Part shown: positions 29,070-37,337 of the stretch, in pieces | How positions within the stretch are numbered: the stretch's first letter is position 1 | How the letters are laid out: each line of letters starts with the position of its first letter | Virus record (IMG/VR): IMGVR_UViG_3300035034_002034 | Coordinates: 1 to 38,421 of that record | Source: a virus | Reading direction: 5' to 3' (one strand) | Length of the DNA: 38,421 nucleotides | Translations under genes and position numbers: made by a program | The notes under the pieces: model-generated | Databases searched by the model: none | Told to the model about the DNA's origin: nothing | The model's input: the letters and a program-made list of their open reading frames with translations, nothing else

Positions 29070-30008
29070 TTAGCATTCATCAGCTACGTAAGCAACCCAC
29101 TTAATAACATCTCCAGTATCGCCAGCCGGGCTAGTTGTTCCAGCTTTAAGAATAAGACCACGAGTAGCAGTGTTTCTTACAGGATTATAGACACTCATAT
29201 AATCTGAGTTTCCATCTTTTCCTGTAGGAATTGCTTGAGCGGGATCAAATCCACCAGCAACATCAGCAGTTAAAGGCCATGCAAATGCAGTGAATGCGCT
29301 TGAATCAATATCAAGAGTTACAGTTGCATCTGTTACGGCGGTAACTGTTCCTGTAAGACCGTTCATTTCAACCATGTCGAAAATAGTTGGAACAGACAAT
29401 TTAAGCTGTTGTCCAACTACATAGTCATGATCTACTGAGAAGGTAACTACAGCTGAAGTAGCGGCAGTAATAGCAGTAATGACACGTGTTGAAGGATAGA
29501 ACATAGGAGCAAATTTAAGAGGCCTCCATGATGCAGTTGTACCAGCAACGATTTGTGCCATGTTGGTAAGCGTAAATGTATCAGCTGATACCCAAGTGAC
29601 GGTAAAGTCTAGCCCACCCAATTGTTGGGCGCCTACTGGGTTGATTAAACGAATAACATCACCATCAACTAAACCATGAGCAATAGCTGTTACTACAGGA
29701 GTTGCAGCAGCAGAAATAGCTGTAATGGTTGAAACAATAGCTCCAACAGGCTCTGAAGAGCTGTCATAAGCAGTTATTCCACCACTTGCAATCATATCTG
29801 GTGAAATAGAATCATCAGCTGCAAGCTTCACATATTGTAAAGCTGTATCAGCTGCCATCGATGTATCCCATTCGAAGATAACACCTGTATCAGCACCACC
29901 AGCATCAATAACTGTTTGGTTTACAATTCGAATTCCATCAACATTTGTAGGAAACGCCAGATACTTAGTTTCTGCCGTCGATACAAATGAACCTTTAAAA
30001 ATAGCCAT
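29070..30008 (-). CDS. Minor head/decoration or head-fibre protein
   Basis: 312 residues, ATG with AGGAG, 13 nt after the capsid gene. Beta-rich with two similar modules: AHGLVDGDVIRLINPVGAQQ...DTFTLTN (residues 110-150) and HDYVVGQQLKLSVPTIFDMV...VTLDI (195-235). This pattern of small beta domains recurs in virion-surface proteins encoded beside capsid genes. Ends KAGTTSPAGDTGDVIKWVAY. Probably a decoration or head-fibre protein. Confidence 0.65.
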   Translation of the reverse strand: MAIFKGSFVSTAETKYLAFPTNVDGIRIVNQTVIDAGGADTGVIFEWDTSMAADTALQYVKLAADDSISPDMIASGGITAYDSSSEPVGAIVSTITAISAAATPVVTAIAHGLVDGDVIRLINPVGAQQLGGLDFTVTWVSADTFTLTNMAQIVAGTTASWRPLKFAPMFYPSTRVITAITAATSAVVTFSVDHDYVVGQQLKLSVPTIFDMVEMNGLTGTVTAVTDATVTLDIDSSAFTAFAWPLTADVAGGFDPAQAIPTGKDGNSDYMSVYNPVRNTATRGLILKAGTTSPAGDTGDVIKWVAYVADEC

Positions 30009-30021
30009 TTTATATCTCCTG

Positions 30022-30975
30022 TTATGGTCGGCGGGTGCAACGAAGTCTTACAATCCAAGATTCATGAAGAATCATAGATACGAAAGAAGTTTTCCAAGCT
30101 AAAGTTGCATTTTGATGCAATGCACCGCCAGCAATTTCTGGTCCTGTATAGAGCATTTGAGCATGGAACCCATCTTGATCAACGATGCCCATTGCTTCAA
30201 GGCCCATGCAGAAGACATCATAAACATCATTGCCAAGGTTTGAAGAAGTAGGAGTCATTTCACCAAGAGGACTCAACATAAAACGCAATCCTGAAAGTTG
30301 ACCCCATTCAGCTATAGAAATGTTAGCTTGTGAAGGATATTCACTAACATGTTTAAAGCCTGGAGTTTGTTCAAGATCAGCAGAAAGATCTGTTGAGGCA
30401 AGAGCTAAATAAGAATTCTTGACTGGCGCGGTTCCGTATTTATTAGCGCCGTCCATGCCAGAAAGCATACGTTTTGCAGATGAGCCAAGAAGGGTTGTAG
30501 TAATAGCGCTAGCATCAGATAAAGTTATTTCTGATGGCGTGTCACCATTTGTTCCACCAACGCAGTTAACCCAAGCAGCTGAAGAAGCCATCATGTTACG
30601 TGAAAGAACATCTTCAGTTTCTCTCAATTGAAGAGAAAGCACTTGTGTGTGATAATTCAAAACTTTGTCTTGGTTTTGAATTACTAATTGCTCATTGATT
30701 TCTGTGTATGAACCATAGAAATCAGGTCTTGCTTCGATATCAGCTACTGTGACGTTAGATGCAGGAGGATTTGAGCCTTTATTTCCTAACGGTACTAATG
30801 CAGGATTTAGTTTATTTGGACGACGGAATAACATAGAATAACCGCCACCTTTAGGTAAACTTTCTTTTAAAGCACCCATATTGTGAATTAAATCTGGATA
30901 TTCCAGAGAGAGCATTGTGGTCGCCAAGCTTTTAATAATTGGCGCCGATATGGTTGATGTCGTCGAGACTGCCAT
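30022..30975 (-). CDS. Major capsid protein, N4-gp56-like
   Basis: 317 residues from the ATG with AAAGGAT; a start 39 nt upstream would add a hydrophobic leader unlikely for a capsid. The segment RPDFYGSYTEINEQLVIQNQ, then LQLRETEDVLSRNMM, is the E-loop/spine region typical of the N4-gp56 major head family. A long helix, A-domain and GLEAMGIVDQDG follow. HK97-fold shell subunit. It has a terminator upstream and probably its own promoter and leader (31015-31174), fitting high expression. Confidence 0.8.
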   Translation of the reverse strand: MAVSTTSTISAPIIKSLATTMLSLEYPDLIHNMGALKESLPKGGGYSMLFRRPNKLNPALVPLGNKGSNPPASNVTVADIEARPDFYGSYTEINEQLVIQNQDKVLNYHTQVLSLQLRETEDVLSRNMMASSAAWVNCVGGTNGDTPSEITLSDASAITTTLLGSSAKRMLSGMDGANKYGTAPVKNSYLALASTDLSADLEQTPGFKHVSEYPSQANISIAEWGQLSGLRFMLSPLGEMTPTSSNLGNDVYDVFCMGLEAMGIVDQDGFHAQMLYTGPEIAGGALHQNATLAWKTSFVSMILHESWIVRLRCTRRP

Positions 30976-31174
30976 CGCATATCCTTTTATAATGAAAAAA
31001 CTATAAAACAACAAAACGAGAGTTGACGATGCTCCTTACGTCTGAAGGTTGCGAGGCTTCTTACGCAAGCTATTTAACCATAATAGCGAAGAAGTGGCGC
31101 CGATCTCACCAATACGGGCTGAAATAAGATATAGCACCCAATAAATGGAAGACAAAACTTAAAGAAAATAAAAA

Positions 31175-31205
31175 GGGCCACCTGCGCATAAAGTACAGGT
31201 AGCCC
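31175..31205 (-). terminator. Intrinsic terminator between scaffold and capsid genes
   Basis: GGGC-x-ACCTG pairs with CAGGT-x-GCCC (one mismatch). On the minus strand it is followed by TTTTTATTTTC, a strong U-run. The 31015-31174 leader below it contains a candidate minus promoter TTGTCT-16-TATATC for the capsid gene. Separate control of capsid dosage is likely. Confidence 0.75.
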
Positions 31206-31230
31206 AAGGTAGCAGTTTATTTGTATATTC

Positions 31231-32004
31231 TTATCTACTTCTCATAGCAGCGAAATGCCTTCTACGAGCCTCTTCCTTCATTTCCTTAGTAAGACCATTA
31301 GCGTAGTAGTTTGCTTGATCTAAAGGATTATTTGCTCTTTGAGGAGACAAAGAAGAAGAAGAGCGAGGTTTTTGTGAGTTTTTATGAATCTGTTTTTGCG
31401 TCTGAGCTACTTCAGGGTTTTTTTCTAAATTTAAACGCTTAATAGCTTTATAAGCAGCAATTGATTGTTTATAGAAATCTTGATCAAGATTTTTAATAGC
31501 CTCTGCAATTTCAGGTTCTTGCTCATTAAGAATTTGAACATTAGCAGGATTAATAACTTGATCAATGTCAGGGTATTGCATACGTAATACAGTCTCAGAT
31601 GAAACCCTAAGCGCCCTTGCTTCAGAAGCACGGCTTCTCTCTTCGCTCTCTTTTTGCAGCTTATTCATTCTCTTGTGAAGTTTAAGGAGATCTCTACCAG
31701 TTCCTATGTCGTCAGGGTCTATAACTATATTAAGATCCTCTTCAGGTTCTACTGGACGTTGATTACGCTCTAATGCTTCAAGCCTGCGTAAAGTCTCTCT
31801 CTCTCTGCTCTCAGCATTAAGCTTAGCTTCACGTAGAGCCTGCATGTTTTCTTGCACCTGAGAGCGTTCTTGTCGCTGTTTTTCTTGCTGAGCAACAGCA
31901 ACTTCCTCTTCTTCGTTTAGTTCTTCTTGCTCTACTTCTTCTTGTTCAATTTCAGTAGTTTCTTCAACAGTAGTCTCTTCGTTTACTTCATTTTCTTCAA
32001 ACAT
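31231..32004 (-). CDS. Scaffold-like protein
   Basis: 257 residues, ATG with AAAGGG. Residues 2-38 are almost purely Glu/Thr/Val; residues 40-130 are Gln/Glu/Arg coiled coil (ALREAKLNAESRERETLRRL); residues 155-195 are helical; the basic C-terminus (KEMKEEARRRHFAAMRSR) matches the coat-binding helix of scaffolding proteins. Position directly before the capsid gene supports the call. Needed for procapsid assembly, then removed. Confidence 0.75.
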   Translation of the reverse strand: MFEENEVNEETTVEETTEIEQEEVEQEELNEEEEVAVAQQEKQRQERSQVQENMQALREAKLNAESRERETLRRLEALERNQRPVEPEEDLNIVIDPDDIGTGRDLLKLHKRMNKLQKESEERSRASEARALRVSSETVLRMQYPDIDQVINPANVQILNEQEPEIAEAIKNLDQDFYKQSIAAYKAIKRLNLEKNPEVAQTQKQIHKNSQKPRSSSSLSPQRANNPLDQANYYANGLTKEMKEEARRRHFAAMRSR

Positions 32005-32014
32005 AAATTACCCT

Positions 32015-32515
32015 TTAATATAATAGGCCATCAAGCTCTAACGCTTTTCTATATAAACCGCCATCTCTAAAATCTATTACGGTGCGTAAAACATCGTAAT
32101 CTTCTGGTCCAACATATTCTGGATTGTTATAGAAAATTCTACATACATCACTGTTAGGAACAGACCAGAGAAATTCTAAGCGTTCATCTTTATAATGGTA
32201 CTTATAAGCCGTTTGTTCATTGCACGGCCTAGGGCACGTAAGTCTTATACCCCATAGATGCCTTATTACTTTACTTAAAGCTAACTCTCGCTTATGGTTT
32301 GTATAAATATAAAAATCCCTGCCAGGAAAATCTTTAAGCCCTCTTTCAAGAGTTATATGAAGATTCTTTTCATGAGCAGGCATACGAGATTTCGCAATTT
32401 CTTCTAAATTGTCCGTACAGTTATCATTAAGAGATTGCTTGTAAGAAATCTCAGACATAGTCTTTTTAGTAGGAGTCTTAAGTAATTCGCCTATAGCTTT
32501 TTTTTCATTCGTCAT
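32015..32515 (-). CDS. Late protein of unknown function (166 aa)
   Basis: ATG with only a weak AAAGA site. Basic N-terminus (residues 1-20). Core with FPGRDFYIYTNHKRELALSK, CPRPCNEQTAYKYHYKD and RLEFLWSVPNSDVCRIFYNN: mixed alpha/beta, four Cys, resembles small conserved proteins found between portal and scaffold in podovirus-like genomes. Function not deducible. Confidence 0.65.
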   Translation of the reverse strand: MTNEKKAIGELLKTPTKKTMSEISYKQSLNDNCTDNLEEIAKSRMPAHEKNLHITLERGLKDFPGRDFYIYTNHKRELALSKVIRHLWGIRLTCPRPCNEQTAYKYHYKDERLEFLWSVPNSDVCRIFYNNPEYVGPEDYDVLRTVIDFRDGGLYRKALELDGLLY

Positions 32516-32593
32516 GGCAAATCTTTCTTAAAGGAAGGAGGGGAGGAAGATAGGGGGCTATCAAGCAAAGGAGCTTATCCCCTCCAACTATTT

Positions 32594-32755
32594 CTATTTA
32601 ACGGCGCCTGTCATCGATTGACCCATAGCCCCTTTTCCACCAACATCAACAACTGGCTTAGCAGGTTTTCTTTGTCTAGTAGATTGATCTTTCTTCATGA
32701 TAGCATTAGCTATCTTTAAGAATCGATCGCTACTGTGTCGAATCATGACTGGCAT
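32594..32755 (-). CDS. 53-residue basic late protein
   Basis: Start at the ATG with AAAGGAAA; a longer form (60 nt upstream) overlaps the previous gene without a site. Sequence RHSSDRFLKIANAIMKKDQS then basic KPAKPVVDVGGKGAMGQS. Small Lys/Arg-rich protein between portal and scaffold; possible DNA- or capsid-associated. Confidence 0.6.
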   Translation of the reverse strand: MPVMIRHSSDRFLKIANAIMKKDQSTRQRKPAKPVVDVGGKGAMGQSMTGAVK

Positions 32756-32756
32756 A

Positions 32757-32963
32757 CTAGTTTCCTTTATCAGTCTTATTGATAGCTTTAAGAGTATTCT
32801 TAATTTGCTTATCAACGCCAGAAAGTGTCCCTACGTCTTTTCCAAGCCAAAGATCTTTACAAGGTACATCGCCAAGCATAATTTTCTTGGTTCCCGATGG
32901 AAGACCTTCATTTGAAGAAGGATTCAACTTCATAGGACCTTGATCTGAATATTTACGTGCCAT
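32757..32963 (-). CDS. 68-residue late protein
   Basis: ATG with AAAGGAG; stop is 1 nt from the next start. Polar and Lys-rich; MKLNPSSNEGLPSGTKKIML, then CKDLWLGKD. Unknown; conserved position below the portal suggests a minor head protein. Confidence 0.6.
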   Translation of the reverse strand: MARKYSDQGPMKLNPSSNEGLPSGTKKIMLGDVPCKDLWLGKDVGTLSGVDKQIKNTLKAINKTDKGN

Positions 32964-33052
32964 AATTAGGCTCCTTTAGAAACTACAGACCTATCTTTTG
33001 ATAGCTGCAAAGTGAATAAAATACACCCCTAACTCAAGGGACATCGGTAGTA

Positions 33053-35086
33053 TTACATAGGTTGATTAAAAGATTGCTGTGCTAATTCATTTATAGGTTG
33101 TGATTCTTTTTGGCTTTCTTTAAGAGGCTCATCAATTATTTTAGATAGCTGAACGAGCCTTTCTAGTTGGTTCAATGGTAATGATTCAAGTTCATTAAGC
33201 ATTTTTACATAGTTGAGTTTTGCTTGCTCAGTTGAAGAGTCACTTTGAGCTTGTTTTTCAGCTACATTAGCAATGTTAAGAACAGATCTTGTCTCGCGCT
33301 CATGAGCCAATGATTCTTGCTCCATAATTCGAGCTTCTGAAAGCTTAGAACGATTTTCAAGCTCTTGCATTGCAACTTGCTCTTGTTGTTGCTGCATTTG
33401 TTTCTCTTGTTGTTGTTGCTCTTCTATCATTTCAACAAGGTCTTTCTTATTCTGGATAGTAGAGTTCTCAATAATGAACTTCTCAGGAATATTTATACCA
33501 GCTTCACGCATGTGCATTGCTTGAGCAAAGGCAATTGCTCGCTGAGTTGAAGTATCATAGCCATCGGCGACAACACAGTCATATTCAGCCCAATTCTTAG
33601 TATAAAATTCACCTGATGGATCTTCGTTTATTATTCTTTTTACTTTTCCCGGTGTAAATGAAGCTTGTATTATCTTTACAAGCATCTTACCAAGAAGCTT
33701 TTGAGATCTATCAAGACCATCAAAGAGAGGTTGGAAAGTAACTAACGCTGCATTTTGCTTGAGCTGTGTATCATAACCAGATATAGTTTGCTCTCCAATA
33801 CCAAGAGCTGCCTCATTGATACCAGTTATTTGTTGCATATCTTGTTCAAGGCCTTTTGATACTTCAAAATATGAAGGTGGTATTTGAGGAGGCATTAATT
33901 GCTGGACATCAGTCATCTGAGCATTCTTTTTAAGTACAAGAACTCTTCCTTGGCCAGTCATATATGGTTGCTTAGGATCAACTAAAGTACCCTCTTTATA
34001 CATAATGCCCGTTGTTACTTGAGACTCGATCATATCAAGTTCAATATTTTTACGACGGTTATATAGATACTGAGCATCGCGTTGGCCACGAACCATTCCT
34101 TGCACTCTATCGGCCATAGTAGGCAAATCTGGTCTGAAGTAACAAAAAATTGGCACGAAAGGGAATTCGTCTATCCCTATAGGATTTATATCGTTATAAA
34201 AAACTTTTCCTTCAATAACGATAGCGAGGTTAACAGTTGGAATTGTGATTTCATCTACTTGAACAGAAGGATATTCAGCTAAGAACGCCTGTAAATTTTC
34301 TTCTTCATTAGAATTCCAATCTGTTGCTTCACCTGTCTCAGTATCAATGAGAATTCGTTGTTTACGTTGAGATCTATAGTAAAACTCATCATAGGAAAGA
34401 AGCTTACCATTTATCATATTGTTTGATTCTGGCATGTAAGGGAATTTGCCATCACTACCAGAACCGTTTGGAGACATATCAAGTATTTCATCTTTATATT
34501 TAGGATAAAGAGAAGCGCATCTATCGGGAGTTAAATAAGATCTGTTCCAAATAAAGTTACAGTCAGACAAGTCAAGCTTCTTAAAGAAAGGGTCCATGAT
34601 AACAGAGTTATAAGCGCAATAGTCCACCTTAGGATCACCACTTATAGGATCACGAGTATAGTCTATCCAAACCTTTAAAAGGCTCATGCCAGAGATAGTG
34701 CTACCTTCAAAAGCGTCTGAAATAGTAACACCAATACCCTCTTTTTGGTTGAGATGCATAAGTATTTTTGTGATTTGTGATGCGGTGTCTTCATCACCGT
34801 CTTCAGCTGGCTCTACTATAAAACTTTTTCTATTTTGTCTTTGATGGCCAGACAAGAGTAACTGGTTGCGTCGTATTCTATTGAATGAGAAAAGATTTCT
34901 ACGATTTAATGGCGCATCATACATCTCTGAAAAGACAGATTGATCCCCAGCTTCAAATCTAGCGTCAGTTGCTGCCTCATGACAATACCCCTGATACTCA
35001 CTCATAGATTTTACAGAACAATCTTCCATCATCTGGAGAATTTGTTGATCTTCTGGCCTTGTGTTTGATGTCGAAAATAATGCCAT
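33053..35086 (-). CDS. Portal protein, podovirus (P22-like) type
   Basis: 677 residues, ATG with GAAGGAT. N-terminal helical wing with FEAGDQSVFSEMYDAPLNRR and FNRIRRNQLLLSGHQRQNRK, conserved in P22-like portals. The clip/stem region includes RPDLPTMADRVQGMVRGQRD, YLYNRRKNIELDMIESQVTT, and QQITGINEAALG. A 100-residue Gln/Glu-rich coiled coil ends the protein (barrel-like extension). Forms the dodecameric DNA channel at one vertex and docks the terminase. Followed by small head genes, scaffold and capsid. Confidence 0.88.
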   Translation of the reverse strand: MALFSTSNTRPEDQQILQMMEDCSVKSMSEYQGYCHEAATDARFEAGDQSVFSEMYDAPLNRRNLFSFNRIRRNQLLLSGHQRQNRKSFIVEPAEDGDEDTASQITKILMHLNQKEGIGVTISDAFEGSTISGMSLLKVWIDYTRDPISGDPKVDYCAYNSVIMDPFFKKLDLSDCNFIWNRSYLTPDRCASLYPKYKDEILDMSPNGSGSDGKFPYMPESNNMINGKLLSYDEFYYRSQRKQRILIDTETGEATDWNSNEEENLQAFLAEYPSVQVDEITIPTVNLAIVIEGKVFYNDINPIGIDEFPFVPIFCYFRPDLPTMADRVQGMVRGQRDAQYLYNRRKNIELDMIESQVTTGIMYKEGTLVDPKQPYMTGQGRVLVLKKNAQMTDVQQLMPPQIPPSYFEVSKGLEQDMQQITGINEAALGIGEQTISGYDTQLKQNAALVTFQPLFDGLDRSQKLLGKMLVKIIQASFTPGKVKRIINEDPSGEFYTKNWAEYDCVVADGYDTSTQRAIAFAQAMHMREAGINIPEKFIIENSTIQNKKDLVEMIEEQQQQEKQMQQQQEQVAMQELENRSKLSEARIMEQESLAHERETRSVLNIANVAEKQAQSDSSTEQAKLNYVKMLNELESLPLNQLERLVQLSKIIDEPLKESQKESQPINELAQQSFNQPM

Positions 35087-35218
35087 TATTACAATCCTTC
35101 ACTAAATAGACCTTTATTCACGGCCTAAGTGTAGATTGGATTAGAAGCAAGACAAAATGCATGCGATAGATTTTTATAGTGTTACTTGATAGTATAAAAA
35201 ATAGCTTCATGAGTTGCC

Positions 35219-35249
35219 CCCGCTAGGTTTATTTTCTTGTCCTATTGGG
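35219..35249. repeat. Hairpin element H3 (degenerate copy)
   Basis: CCCGCTAGG (35219-35227) faces CCTATTGGG (35241-35249) with one mismatch and one wobble on plus (two mismatches on minus). Loop TTATTTTCTTGT resembles that of H1 and H2. It lies 130 bp above the portal start. Apart from a 10-codon micro-ORF, the rest of the 315-bp gap 35087-35401 shows no gene or convincing promoter. Confidence 0.6.
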
Positions 35250-35261
35250 AAATAATGCCAT
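35229..35261 (-). other. 10-codon micro-ORF echoing the portal start
   Basis: ATG with GAAGGA, encoding MALFPNRTRK then TAA. The 5' end of the portal gene is also ATGGCATTATTT (MALFS). A 13-base identity (AATGGCATTATTT) suggests a duplicated translation start. It may be a leader peptide overlapping hairpin H3, or a scar. Confidence 0.35.
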
Positions 35262-35401
35262 TGCAACTGTCCTTCAGATAAGTAATCTTTTTATATAGAC
35301 GATATTTTCGCCATATACTGTTACGAAAGACAGTTTAGAATAGAAAACAAGTAGAACAAAATAAGAAGCTTTATGCGAACTATAGATTAAAGTATATGTC
35401 C

Positions 35402-35809
35402 TTAGGATTTAAATATAACCAGCATGCTAGCAAATGGTGCAGCATTTAGGTGAATACCAAACTTCAACCTACCTTTTATAAACCTTATTTCTGATGCTTC
35501 TGGTAATACTACTTCATGAAACCATTTTACATCGGTATAGCCCGGCAATAAAAATACTGCTAGTTCAGTATTACCAATTTCTATCTCTTTTAATGCTTTT
35601 TCTAACCACGATCTTACTGCTTTACCATAAGGAGGGTTAATATAGCAACGTTTACCCCAAGATAGACTTAAACCATCTACTTCATAGTTAGGGTTTAAAG
35701 GACAAGGGTCAAAGTCAAAGTTAAACTCTTCATCTAACTGCTTATAAAAACCATCTGGAGTCTTTTCATTAACATTAAAAGTTTTATAAGTATTACTATT
35801 CTTTCCCAT
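35402..35809 (-). CDS. dam: N6-adenine DNA methyltransferase (phage Dam type)
   Basis: 135 residues, ATG with AGAGGA. TPDGFYKQLDEEFNFDFDPC opens the phage DNA N-6-adenine methyltransferase family. Catalytic NPPY at residues 58-61, followed by GKAVRSWLEKA and the FLLPGYTDVKWFH strand, ending FIKGRLKFG and ASMLVIF. All core motifs are present although the protein is short. Protects phage DNA from restriction or marks it. Late expression fits methylation before packaging. Preceded by hairpin H2. Confidence 0.9.
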   Translation of the reverse strand: MGKNSNTYKTFNVNEKTPDGFYKQLDEEFNFDFDPCPLNPNYEVDGLSLSWGKRCYINPPYGKAVRSWLEKALKEIEIGNTELAVFLLPGYTDVKWFHEVVLPEASEIRFIKGRLKFGIHLNAAPFASMLVIFKS

Positions 35810-35866
35810 AAATCCTCTAGTTTAATATTCTAAGAATTGGTAATCTACTCGTGGGTTTATGTCTTT

Positions 35867-35904
35867 CTTCCCAGTTAGGTTTTCTTGTTGTCCTAACTGG
35901 GGAG
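35867..35904. repeat. Hairpin element H2
   Basis: CTTCCCAGTTAGG (35867-35879) pairs with CCTAACTGGGGAG (35892-35904), 13 bp with one G-U, loop TTTTCTTGTTGT. On plus it is followed by TTCTTTT, so it could terminate antisense transcripts. On minus it lies 58 nt upstream of the Dam start. Compared with H1, one pair is swapped (A-T for T-A). Confidence 0.8.
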
Positions 35905-35922
35905 TTCTTTTAAAAAGTATTA

Positions 35923-36111
35923 CTATTTTTTTGATTTATCTTCTGGAGAGTTTGGCGTTAAATCAATATCAATATTAGTTTGATCTTTAATGTATTGTTC
36001 TGCTGTTTCTTCAACAACATTGTCATCAGGATACTTAGGCCAAAAATGCTTAACACCAGCAGTAAATGCTAAACCTAGTCCAATTATAGCCGCGACTAAA
36101 AAACTGTTCAT
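35923..36111 (-). CDS. 62-residue N-terminally anchored membrane protein
   Basis: ATG with AGGAG. Residues 2-21 (NSFLVAAIIGLGLAFTAGVK) form a transmembrane helix, then a charged acidic domain with WPKYPDDNVVEETAEQYIKD and IDIDLTPNSPEDKS. This type, one helix plus PDDNxVEE...LTPNSPE, recurs in podovirus-like genomes beside portal genes; function unknown. Possible i-spanin or membrane-associated virion protein. Preceded by hairpin H1. Confidence 0.7.
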   Translation of the reverse strand: MNSFLVAAIIGLGLAFTAGVKHFWPKYPDDNVVEETAEQYIKDQTNIDIDLTPNSPEDKSKK

Positions 36112-36143
36112 AGAGTATCTCCTAAAATTATTAATCTATTTCT

Positions 36144-36177
36144 CCCCTGTTAGGTTTTTTTGTTGTCCTAACAGGGG
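36144..36177. repeat. Hairpin element H1
   Basis: CCCCTGTTAGG (36144-36154) pairs perfectly with CCTAACAGGGG (36167-36177), loop TTTTTTTGTTGT, then TTCTTTTATTT on plus. On minus it separates the propeller gene from the 62-residue gene, 33 nt before that start. Flanks AAAAGAAC and AGAAA are shared with H2. Confidence 0.85.
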
Positions 36178-36208
36178 TTCTTTTATTTAGATTTAAAATA
36201 ATTATCAG

Positions 36209-37333
36209 CTAATACCAAAGACACATAACATATTCATAGACAGTTGGCCTTACTCCTGCAACAAGACCTCCATCTCTATTACAAGTGCTTCCTGTATTAG
36301 ACCCAGTAGCATATACAATATTATCTTTAGCCATATGTCGTCCGTTATTTCCAATAGTTAATAAAGTTACACCGCTGCTTCCTTCGTTTATAGAAGCGGT
36401 AAATGTTGAAGCATTGCCAGAACCACCAGTACCTAGATCTCCAGATGTTCCCAAACCAGTAGCAAATAAAGCATCGCTTTTTCTCATAATAGTATATTGA
36501 TAGCCTTCAACTACTTCTTCTACACCGCTTGTTCCCTCACCAATACAGGCAACCCAAGAAGTTCTTTGTGTTCCAGTACCATCACCTAATTGACCAAAAT
36601 AATTCCATCCACAACCATAAAGAACCCCTCCTTTTATGATGTGTGAAGCTTGATATCCAACAGAAATATAATCTACTCCAGATGCTGCAACGCCAGAACT
36701 TATGGTAAAGGAAGTCTTTTGAGCAGTCGAACCTATTCCTAAACAACCCTTAGCGTTGTAGCCAGCTCCATAAACAACACCACTTTTTAATATCAATGTC
36801 TCATAAGGTCCTATTGATACATTAGTCACTCCAGAAGAACCTGCTCCTGAACATGCTGTTAAAGTAGTTATGGAACTTGTTGTAGATCCAATACCTAATT
36901 GACCATTGCTATTATACCCGCAAGCGTATAATACACCTGATATTGAGATAATTGTTTGATCATGTCCAGCATATATAGCTGTTACACCACTAGAACCAGC
37001 TCCGCTCATAGCAGAATATGTTTTTGTAAAATTGCTAGAACCAGATGATCCATTTCCTAACTGTCCCCGATACCCAGAGCCAGAAATATAAGCTACGCCA
37101 GCTTTTAAATAAAGAGAGTGAGCTTTCCCCATTGCAATATCTGAGGCACCTGTAGTTATTTCAGTAAACGCTGGTGAAGTGCCAGGAGCATCGAACCCTA
37201 AAACTGAGTTGCTATAAGAAGTATCATCTATAGGAGTATTAGATCCTCCTCCATAAACTGCTCCAGTGTCAGTTAAAATAAGCGTATTATAACTGCCAGA
37301 TGCTATTTTTATTATATTTCCATCAATCGAGCT
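36209..37333 (-). CDS. RCC1-type seven-blade propeller domain, likely C-terminus of adhesin by +1 frameshift
   Basis: 374 codons in the +1 frame of the upstream adhesin. Repeats of about 50 residues with the RCC1 pattern (VxxIxxGxxxTxxxxxGxxYxxGxNxxGQLGxG): GYNSNGQLGIG, GYNAKGCLGIG, GWNYFGQLGDG, GLGTSGDLGTG. The first ATG (37132) lies inside a strand of blade two. Blade one (KIASGSYNTLILTDTGAVYG, 37307-37250 approx.) is encoded upstream with no ATG, GTG or TTG. Counting it gives seven blades, the RCC1 number. The final blade is partly degenerate. Probably a receptor-binding or host-interacting propeller displayed on the fibre. Confidence 0.75.
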   Translation of the reverse strand, partial: SSIDGNIIKIASGSYNTLILTDTGAVYGGGSNTPIDDTSYSNSVLGFDAPGTSPAFTEITTGASDIAMGKAHSLYLKAGVAYISGSGYRGQLGNGSSGSSNFTKTYSAMSGAGSSGVTAIYAGHDQTIISISGVLYACGYNSNGQLGIGSTTSSITTLTACSGAGSSGVTNVSIGPYETLILKSGVVYGAGYNAKGCLGIGSTAQKTSFTISSGVAASGVDYISVGYQASHIIKGGVLYGCGWNYFGQLGDGTGTQRTSWVACIGEGTSGVEEVVEGYQYTIMRKSDALFATGLGTSGDLGTGGSGNASTFTASINEGSSGVTLLTIGNNGRHMAKDNIVYATGSNTGSTCNRDGGLVAGVRPTVYEYVMCLWY

Positions 37334-37337
37334 AGGG
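37332..37337 (-). promoter_or_regulatory. Candidate +1 frameshift site CCC-TAG
   Basis: The adhesin ends GGA TGT CCC TAG. A proline tRNA on CCC can slip forward onto CCT when the stop is slow to be recognised, giving CCT AGC TCG, which opens the propeller frame. Listeria phage PSA uses CCC-TGA in the same way for structural proteins. Here the site is seen; use of the shift is inferred. Confidence 0.6.

Noticed and set aside
31431-31631. 66-residue minus-strand frame inside the scaffold gene
   Set aside because: Overlaps the convincing scaffold frame entirely, Leu/Ile-rich from codon phase, and no RBS.
37132-37134. ATG at 37132 as the true start of the propeller gene
   Set aside because: It lies within a strand of blade two, has only a distant AGGTG, and would leave six blades.
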